Below, piece after piece: positions 57,771 to 64,000 of a DNA stretch of 64,000 bases; position 1 is the first letter of the stretch; each line of letters begins with the position of its first letter. Origin of the DNA: Kitagawia praeruptora (lineage: Eukaryota; Streptophyta; Magnoliopsida; Apiales; Apiaceae); assembly GCA_037693485.1 (NCBI GenBank), contig CM075351.1:73186001-73250000 (forward strand). Direction: 5' to 3'. The notes under the pieces are model-generated. The model saw only the letters and a list, made by a program, of their open reading frames with translations, searched no databases and was not told the DNA's origin. A program made the position numbers and the translations under genes.

Positions 57771-57840
57771 TGAAAGTAGTTCAGTTTGTTTCAAAAAAAA
57801 AAAAAAAAAAACAATCAAAATGTTGTAAAGCTGCTATCCA

Positions 57841-58746
57841 TTTTGCACTATAAAAGCACTATAAATTCTATTAAAAGGGTCCGTTTGTACATTTCTTATC
57901 GTCAATCAAACTAAAGCAAGAAATAGGAAAAGTTTGTTTTGAATTTTGTTAATTACTTTTTTTCCAATTCTGAATTTCTATATAAAAAAACCATTTCAAT
58001 TTTTCATAACAACAAATAAGCTGGCTAAGAATTGTTTAATAAAAATACTCTGAAAATATCTATGAGGTGCCAACAAATTTTAGACATTCTGCAAAAAATT
58101 ATCAGTTGAGGACATTTTGATCATTTGGCTACTCCGCGATAATTTAAACAAGAGAGAGTATAGCTGATCGATCGGAAAAAATATTCTAACAACAATTGCT
58201 AAAAATTTCCAACGATTTAAACACTGATTTTTTTTAAAAAAAATAGTCCCTGAACAATTGATTATCAAAACCACCAGATCCTCTTCTTTGATAACAAGTG
58301 CTTCATCTCTTCTTCATTTCTTGCATCTGTTGATAGGTGTCTTGCTGACTCTGGAATTCAGGGTTCGATTGCCAATTGCCATAAGAAAGTTATCTTCAAT
58401 ATTCTATTATTATTAGTGAAAGAGGCAAGTTTTCATATCTATGCTCTTTATTAATGTGAAAAATCATGTTTTAATGGTACAAAATAGTACCCAAAAAATC
58501 AAATTTGGTTATCATTAAATTCAGGGTTCGATTCCTTCCAATTACGTAATTATACAATATTTATTTACTTTAATTTTTTTTAACTTCGCATCGGGTTCGA
58601 TTTCTTACAATTACATAATTATAAAAATTTATTTACTTACATTCAAAAAAAAAATATTTACTTCAATTTTTTTAGCTTTATCTTGGATTCGATTATCTAT
58701 AACTACATAATTAAATAGTGTATAAATTAATATTTGAATCTCGGCT
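57841..58746. other. AT-rich DNA with a third trace of the NLP–4TM spacer
   Basis: 58290–58365 matches the spacer start of copy B (AACAAGTGCTTCATCTCTTC, GACTCTGGAAT). No 4TM gene follows. GGGTTCGATT phrases recur at about 58362, 58525 and 58592 as part of a short diverged repeat. Confidence 0.6.
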
Positions 58747-58790
58747 CATATTCAATCTATGTCCGTGCTTCGCACGGGTTACCAGCTAGT
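58747..58790 (+). mobile_element. Helitron-like 3' terminus (plus strand)
   Basis: A perfect hairpin CCGTGC-TTC-GCACGG, then GGTTACCAG and CTAGT followed by T. This matches the Helitron 3' signature; the 5' end is unknown. Confidence 0.7.
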
Positions 58791-58871
58791 TATATTGAAT
58801 TTCGTTAATATTAATTAAAAATTGGTAATACAAGGAATTATGATATTGCAATAAATTATGCCTTATTAAAT

Positions 58872-58902
58872 ACTAGATGATAACCCGTGTGAAGCACGGG
58901 CT
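58872..58902 (-). mobile_element. Helitron-like 3' terminus (minus strand)
   Basis: On the minus strand CCCGTGCTTCACACGGG forms a hairpin, followed by TTATCAT and CTAGT. It faces the 58790 terminus at a distance of 82 bp. Confidence 0.7.
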
Positions 58903-59951
58903 CGGAGATTTATGTTAAATAATTACTAATTTTTATTTAATTACTAATTTTTATTTAATTAAATATTTATAAAATTATATTACAAAAATTATAAAAAGAA
59001 CTATGTTATTTGCATAAAAAATTTATGTGATTAACAAACTATAAACTTAGGTTGTTTAATAGAAGTACATGGAAACATGTTTCGGTTGTTTTCATTGAAA
59101 AATATTTAGGATAATTTATAAACAACATAGAATTATAGTAGAAATAGGATTATAGGGGTGAAACCAAAATAGGGATGAAACCAAAATTGGGGTGAAACCA
59201 AAAGCGGTACCGTTAAAAGGGTATTTAGCTTATTAATAAAGGTTATAGATTGTAAAGTATGAGAGAATTGGGAAATATTTTAGGGTGTTAGACCAAAATA
59301 CCCACTTTTTAAGTTCCACTCACCAAAATACCCACGGCGCTGAAGGGGTGCCCAAAATACCCACTGGATACGCCCATGGGGTAGGAGTATCCTCGGATAC
59401 GGCAATGGGGTAGGAGTATCAAGAGGTTACACTGCTGAGGTCCGTTTTTTTTTCGGATACGCCGCTGCATCCAACGCATCTCATGATACGCATTCTAAGA
59501 ACGCGTATCTTACGTCATAAATGACGTAAGATACGCTGTTTCAACATGCGTATCATGAGATGCGCTTGATGAACCAGCGAATCCAACCTCGTCTCCGTCG
59601 TTTCCAGAGCTGTCGAGAAACGCGATTCCGACTAGTTTTTTGTTCGTCTCTGTTCGTCCAAATCACAAAGTTTCGAACCACATAATATATATCATTGGAA
59701 CCGCAAATGGATGCTCTACACACTATACTAATTTCATAACACTTAAATTACCGGATTGCAAACGCCTAAAAATTCGATTTCAACGGATCGAAAACTCCGA
59801 CGAGCTTGGTTGAGCACCTGCGGTGCCGGAGGACAAAAACGAAGGCCTGTAGGATGAAGTTCAAGAGATGGCGATCATTTTAACATGCTATAGTGGTTCG
59901 ATAAGTTGCTGGAGAGAGAGATCGAATGGTGAGACCGGAATCGTTAATATC
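58903..59951. repeat. Non-genic block with ATACCC/ATACGC motifs
   Basis: No gene. Direct repeats GGGATGAAACCAAAAT occur at 59152–59200, AATACCCAC at 59297–59364, and ATGGGGTAGGAGTATC at about 59374 and 59405. An inverted repeat lies at 59503–59536. The vocabulary matches 13795–14860. Confidence 0.5.
59503..59536. repeat. Perfect 16-bp inverted repeat with 2-nt loop
   Basis: GCGTATCTTACGTCAT, AA, then the exact reverse complement ATGACGTAAGATACGC. It contains ACGTCA/TGACGT bZIP-type cores. Confidence 0.85.
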
Positions 59952-60079
59952 TAGGGATGGCAACGGGTTGGATCGGGTTGGATATCTGTGATATCCAAAT
60001 CCAAACCCGAATCCTTAATCCAAATCCAAACCCGATCCAAATCCAAATGGATTTGGAAATTCAAAATCCAAACCCGATC
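59952..60079. mobile_element. Left part of a hAT-type MITE interrupted by Copia
   Basis: It starts TAGGGATGGCAACGGG and continues with AATCCAAACCCGA-type sub-terminal repeats, then is cut at 60080 by a Copia LTR. The right half should lie beyond the window. Confidence 0.7.
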
Positions 60080-61439
60080 TGTTAGGTCCGTTAAGATTGT
60101 AGAAGGGGGGGTTGAATACAATCTTTATCTTTTTATCGAAATTTGTCCGTTAAATAAAATTTAGTTTAGACAAATTTGAGCGGAATTAATTGAAACAAAA
60201 TTCAAGTTAAATATAACGATATATTAAACTTGATGGTTGTTACAAAATCAGTACAGAGTATTATCACGTTAATAAAAACTAATTAGAAAATTCGACATGA
60301 ACTTTTCTAATTTAGTTAATAAAAATCGAGATAAGAACTAGGAAACTTAATTCGATAGTAATACAAGAGTCACAAATAATTAAGTTCTATCGGATCAAAT
60401 ATTACAAATGAGTTGAACTTAATTTTCTGTGAATTAAATGAGATAGTCAGTGGCTCTTAAAGATGAGAGAGATGGAATGTATTATGCTCCTGTCTTTTTC
60501 TTTCTTGTCTCGTGTATATTTTTGTGAATGTGGGCTACTGTCTCTTTTGTAGTTAACATCTTCAAAATATCTCCTGTCTCTTTTTTTACTTCAACAGACT
60601 ATCCACAGACTGTTTTTAAAGGCTTGCAGACTATCCAGGGGACACACAGACTACCGGTGTGACTATCTTTCTTCCTGCAGACTACCGGTGTGACTTTCCT
60701 CCTTTATCAGACTACCGGTGTGACTATCAACACTCTACAGACAACCGGTGTGACTATCCTTCTTGGCAGACTACCGAATTCTTTAGCAGACTATCACCTA
60801 GACTATCTCAAATAGTCTTTTAACAATAAAACTATAGTCTTAAAACACTTCTGATAGTCTTTCAGCAATCTATATTAATTCTAAATTAATTAATTCAATA
60901 ATTAACTTAATAAATAAATTAATTCTAGAAGAATTAATTTATTAATTAAGTTAACTAAATACTTTAAATTAATTAATAGAGAATTAACATAATTCATTTG
61001 ATAGTCTAATCTTCACTTTTAAACCACTGAAATAAATAAAGAACCTCCACTGAATATTTGTTGACGCTCAATGCACGGTCTGGTTCATGAACAACTAACT
61101 TCAACTTCTGTTCTTCATTTTGACTTTAAGCTGTGGTCAATTTCTTCTGACAACTTTCTTTAAATATTCTGTACTGGTACTGTCTCTTGTCACTTGTAGA
61201 AATCTCTGTCCTTCTGAATTAAATCCATGACTTTGAATACCACACTGAGGCTTGATCAGTAGACTGAACTTCTTCCAGTGTAAAATATCAAAACTATAGA
61301 TTGACTTGTAGCTTTGTTCCTTCTGATAGATAGCATCTTCTGAGATTCCCGTGACAGTTAATGTTATTTACTTATTACAATCTACTTTAAGTTGAGTTGG
61401 ATCCTCGAACTACAAATAGGCTGAGTCATATGCCTTTCA
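60080..61439 (-). repeat. 3' LTR of the second Copia element
   Basis: 1,360 bp, nearly three times the LTR of the 22-kb Copia. It contains a tandem array near 60646–60780. Target duplication expected on the left: CGATC (60075–60079); the right copy is off-window. Confidence 0.8.
60646..60780. repeat. Tandem repeat in the LTR, unit about 30–35 bp
   Basis: CAGACTACCGGTGTGACT recurs four times (one as CAGACAACCGG) plus a partial fifth (CAGACTACCGAATTC), with variable pyrimidine-rich spacers. LTR repeats of this kind often mark the enhancer or promoter region. Confidence 0.85.
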
Positions 61440-61691
61440 ATCTCCCCCTATTTGTTTGTTATAAATTAACAAGCAAATTCCTAGAGGATAACTCAACTAA
61501 CTCAACTTAAACTAGTAAATGATAAAACATTAATAGCAAGTAAATAATGATAAAGTTCTGGTTTTTATAACAATTTCCAGATTCAAACATAATGATAAAT
61601 ACAAGATAGATGATCCTCTAGCCTGATCATATTAAACATTATCCTATCTTGATCTATCTAACTCTAAAGATATTACATGTAGAGTTGTTCT

Positions 61692-64000
61692 TCATTTCTG
61701 ACTGTCTTCCATCCTTATTTCTCCATCTTCTGGATCATCCATTTCTGGCAGATTTTTGTGCAGTTCTGCATCAACTAGCAACTCTCTTCTTGATGAGAAT
61801 CCTGTAGGACGAACAAGAGGAATTCCAAGTGCCTTTCTCAACTGACCTTTGAACTTCTCATAATCCTTGAAAAAATTGACTTCTGCATAGGATTTAATAC
61901 GATCAGCAATTTCTAACTTCTCTTTAGTAGAAAATCCTTGATTTCTCAGAACATGTTCAATATAGACCAGCTGCTTGGCAGAGTGTGTGAACAATTCCTC
62001 ATTCTCAAGATTGATTGTGTGAAGCACCTCACCTTTAAGGAATTTCAATTGTCTAGGCAATTCAACTATTTCAGGACCAGCTCTTTCAGCAAACTCTTTG
62101 AATTTCTCATGAAGTAGTACACCCAACTCAGAAGAAGTTCTTACCTTTGGCCTAAGAACCCAGATTTCTGTCAATGATTTGTCATAGAAGAACTGAATTG
62201 AAACTCTTTGTGTTCCAAACTCATGACAATCAACAAATATTAATAGCTCATCTGTTTTCGTTTCACCTGCAGTTGTTATTCTCACAACTTCTGTTCTTAG
62301 GGCTCTCATGTACATATCGTGTGTTGGGTTAAGCTCTTTGAGTCTTTCAAAGATAGAAAGAAGTCGACTATCATCATTATCAAGAGATTGATGTGAGTCT
62401 ATCACTCGTTGAGCACGATCCCATTTCTCACCACTCTTAAACTTGACGTATAACTTCCTCTCTTGAGTTTTAAGTACATGTTCTCGTTGCCTTGCTTCTG
62501 CTTCCTCTTTTTGAAGTCTTTCTTTGTGTGCAAGCATATCTAGTGTTCTCTGAAGCTTTTCATCTCGCAATTTGAGATTTGCTTCTTGCCTTTCAACTTC
62601 TAATTCAGCTTCAAAATCTAGTTTTGCTTGCTCAGCTTCATATTCATGGTCAACTGGCACTTCATCTTCCCAGCTGCTAAAATCTGGTTCTGGTATTTTT
62701 TCACCCTCATCAGAGAACTTTAGATCAGCAAAAACATCAAAGTTGTCTGGTTCACCTGAGTAGTAATACCCTTCAGTGTCTTCTGCACTCTTCTGAGAAT
62801 CTGTTATCTTCTTCCCCTTATCTCTCCCTTGTTCACTAGTTCCCTCTCTTGACTTCTCCCCCTTAGTTGAGGAATCCTCTACCGAAGTGTGAAATGCACC
62901 ATCTCCAGGGTCTCGCTCATCACCATCTCCACCTTTTTCTACAAAGAATTCCCTTTCTTCTGCTGTGGGTGTGTGAGTTCTGCTGATCATGTGGAACAAA
63001 TATTTGATCCCCTTACCTTGTTGTGCATTCTGCCTTTCAATCACATCAAGACGGCGTTCAGTAGACAACTGACTCTTAATTAATGCTGTTTGAAGATTTT
63101 CAACTTTGTCGGAGATTACAGAAATAAGTTTATCTTGAGTCACAGTAACCTCTCCAGCATCATCAAGTGCCCGTTCAAAAGATAATTCAAGAGTGTTGAA
63201 CTTGTTTGTGTAAGTTGTCTTCATCTTGGTGATGTCATTCTTTATCCCAGCAAGCTGATTTTTGACAGAGGTAGATGAAGAAGACCGTTCATCCACTTGT
63301 GCTCGAAGTAATTTTGCTTCAGCTTTACTGGCCTCAAGTTCCTTTTCTAGAGCTTTAATCTTTTCTTCCAATGAACGAGTGTATGTGTCAGTGTGTGCAC
63401 TCACCTGAATATCACTCTGAGTTTCACTCATCTGACGTGCATGTGTTTCACTCAGTTTAGTGGTGTTCCTCACATCACTCCTCACTAATTCCTTAGCTGC
63501 TCCAGAAAGTGTACCTGCAGATAAAATCACCCTAGCCTCCTCTTGGAAGGTCAGTGGTGGTGCAATGGGAGTTCGCAAATCCCTTTCCTCAGTCATTTCT
63601 GTCATCTCATTTGAAATTGATGTCTGAATTTCTTCAGTGACAGAAAGATCGAGTTGCCTTCCACTTTCTCCAGTTGAAACTGCGAGTGGAAAATCCCTTG
63701 AGGGAGCCAGGAATGTTCCTCCTGGGAGGGGAGATGATGACTCTATTATTTGTTGCTGAGAGTCAAGATTTCCCTCATTAACCTGTGAAGGCTCTTCTAC
63801 CGTGACTATGGTAGGCACTGTTTCAGTAACAACCCTATTGTGCTCTCCTTGCTCATTGTCCCTAGCCACATCAGATTCTACAGTTATGTTTTCCCCCATT
63901 GTGAGTAATAGGGGTGTGCTTGACTCTGTACAAGGTGCCATGGCTGACTGGCGAATTTCAATGGACTCATCCTGTTGAGAGAATGGTTCCAGTAACTGTT
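61692..64000 (-). CDS. ORF3-like protein of the second Copia (partial, 5' end off window)
   Basis: Open from the window edge to the TGA at 61692, at least 768 codons. ATG 63941 (MAPCTESSTPLL) is internal, since the frame continues upstream (LEPFSQQDESIEIRQSA). Features: a Ser/Thr/Glu-rich N-terminal part; a long coiled coil (about residues 185–310 from that ATG: YTRSLEEKIKALEKELEASK, AKLLRAQVDERS); an acidic linker with KKITDSQKSAEDTEG; a second charged coiled coil (EAELEVERQEANLKLRDEKL); and a folded-looking C-terminal 230 residues (ELLIFVDCHEFGTQRVSIQF, LTEIWVLRPKVRTSSELGVL, GFSTKEKLEIADRI). No transmembrane span or enzyme motif was recognised. It has no stop codons here, unlike ORF3 of the 22-kb element, so it is younger or still used. 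Confidence 0.7.
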   Translation of the reverse strand, partial: QLLEPFSQQDESIEIRQSAMAPCTESSTPLLLTMGENITVESDVARDNEQGEHNRVVTETVPTIVTVEEPSQVNEGNLDSQQQIIESSSPLPGGTFLAPSRDFPLAVSTGESGRQLDLSVTEEIQTSISNEMTEMTEERDLRTPIAPPLTFQEEARVILSAGTLSGAAKELVRSDVRNTTKLSETHARQMSETQSDIQVSAHTDTYTRSLEEKIKALEKELEASKAEAKLLRAQVDERSSSSTSVKNQLAGIKNDITKMKTTYTNKFNTLELSFERALDDAGEVTVTQDKLISVISDKVENLQTALIKSQLSTERRLDVIERQNAQQGKGIKYLFHMISRTHTPTAEEREFFVEKGGDGDERDPGDGAFHTSVEDSSTKGEKSREGTSEQGRDKGKKITDSQKSAEDTEGYYYSGEPDNFDVFADLKFSDEGEKIPEPDFSSWEDEVPVDHEYEAEQAKLDFEAELEVERQEANLKLRDEKLQRTLDMLAHKERLQKEEAEARQREHVLKTQERKLYVKFKSGEKWDRAQRVIDSHQSLDNDDSRLLSIFERLKELNPTHDMYMRALRTEVVRITTAGETKTDELLIFVDCHEFGTQRVSIQFFYDKSLTEIWVLRPKVRTSSELGVLLHEKFKEFAERAGPEIVELPRQLKFLKGEVLHTINLENEELFTHSAKQLVYIEHVLRNQGFSTKEKLEIADRIKSYAEVNFFKDYEKFKGQLRKALGIPLVRPTGFSSRRELLVDAELHKNLPEMDDPEDGEIRMEDSQK

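Larger units (their letters stand above)
54975..57810 (+). mobile_element. L1-type LINE with large internal deletion, in NLP-C PB1 exon
   Basis: The target duplication ACAATCAAAATGT occurs at 54962–54974 and 57811–57823. A poly-A tail of about 18 A ends the element. NLP-B has the uninterrupted site. It contains the 5' leader, ORF1, the RT tail, zf-RVT and RNase H, but the endonuclease and nearly all of the RT are missing: the ORF1 end (WLRAPPRRR) is followed within about 10 codons by MSCFLLPKTLC, which belongs after the RT core. It is non-autonomous now. Confidence 0.92.
45777..57840 (+). pseudogene. NLP pseudogene, copy C, split by MITE, Copia and LINE
   Basis: Exons matching NLP-B: 45777–46186 plus 47114–47195 (exon 1), 47308–47343 (exon 2), 47415–47550 plus 53265–about 53840 (exon 3), then exons 4–6 near 53967–54150, 54294–54447 and 54567–54974. 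Lesions: a hAT MITE in exon 1; an 8-bp duplication (GTCCAACT) at the start of exon 3 that shifts the frame; a Copia in exon 3; one missing C near 53742 giving a TGA; a TAG at 54883–54885 in the PB1 region; and a LINE at the PB1 end. The RWP-RK part still reads ISWWQPG. Removing the MITE and one of its target duplications leaves exon 1 in frame, so the other lesions matter more. Confidence 0.9.
60080..64000 (-). mobile_element. 3' part of a second large Copia element (runs off the window)
   Basis: An LTR with TG…CA ends at 60080–61439, then a polypurine tract (minus: AAATAGGGGGAGAT at 61440–61453), then a long minus-strand ORF open to the window edge. The LTR start (TGTTAGG … GGGGGGTTGAATACAA) resembles the 22-kb Copia LTR. 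The layout (PPT followed upstream by a long non-pol ORF) is the same as in that element, so it is inferred to be a SIRE-like Copia with ORF3. Pol would lie to the right of the window. Confidence 0.8.

Noticed and set aside
60646..60780. Spaced repeats as a CRISPR array
   Set aside because: The organism is a plant, spacers are short, variable and pyrimidine-rich, and the array lies inside an LTR.
61692..64000. The long ORF as an ordinary host gene for a coiled-coil protein
   Set aside because: It sits directly next to a polypurine tract and LTR in the same layout as the other Copia element, so a retrotransposon ORF is the better reading; the pol genes off-window would settle it.
1..64000. tRNA, rRNA or organellar insertions
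   Set aside because: I saw no cloverleaf with conserved tRNA boxes and no rRNA or plastid gene motifs, apart from tRNA-complementary primer binding sites; a tRNAscan run would be decisive.

Overview
The window is nuclear DNA of a flowering plant. It carries intron-containing plant genes with GT–AG introns, NIN-like/RWP-RK family coding sequence, plant Copia and Gypsy retrotransposons with plant-type primer binding sites, plant L1-type LINEs, hAT and Stowaway MITEs, and Helitron-like ends. The repeat families suggest a eudicot, perhaps an asterid, but the sequence does not fix the species.

Only two host genes look intact. One is a six-exon NIN-like protein gene (NLP-B, 40276–42813, 670 codons once spliced). 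The other is a single-exon gene for a small protein with about four membrane segments (4TM-B, 43939–44520). They belong to a tandemly duplicated unit [NLP – spacer – 4TM]. Copy A, at the left edge, keeps the spacer and a broken 4TM gene (30–4843). A fragment resembling NLP upstream sequence lies at about 14905–14990. Copy B is intact. Copy C (45777–57840) is an NLP pseudogene split by a hAT MITE, a full-length Copia element and a LINE, and it is followed by a scrap of the spacer at 58292. Comparing the copies gives an empty-site reference for many of the insertions.

Layout: 1–4900 is copy A, riddled with MITEs. 4900–9160 is AT-rich, repeated non-genic DNA. 9164–13315 is a 5'-truncated minus-strand LINE with two RNase H-like regions. 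13330–15790 is repeat DNA with tandem motifs and palindromes. 15795–37877 is a 22-kb minus-strand Copia element (TSD TTTAA) with gag, pol, a small antisense ORF and a very long third ORF. That third ORF is split by a non-autonomous Gypsy element (20877–29829, TSD GACAT), whose gag is in turn split by a solo LTR of a related family (26701–28192, TSD AAAGT). 37883–40275 is AT-rich with a Helitron-like end. 40276–58370 holds copies B and C. 58400–60079 has two facing Helitron-like ends and a palindrome-rich repeat. 60080–64000 is the 3' part of another minus-strand Copia element that runs off the window.

By-eye LTR comparison gives relative ages: the Copia in NLP-C has apparently identical LTRs and an open 1,553-codon polyprotein (youngest). 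The nested Gypsy LTRs differ at roughly 1% of positions and the host 22-kb Copia LTRs at roughly 2%, which agrees with the nesting order.
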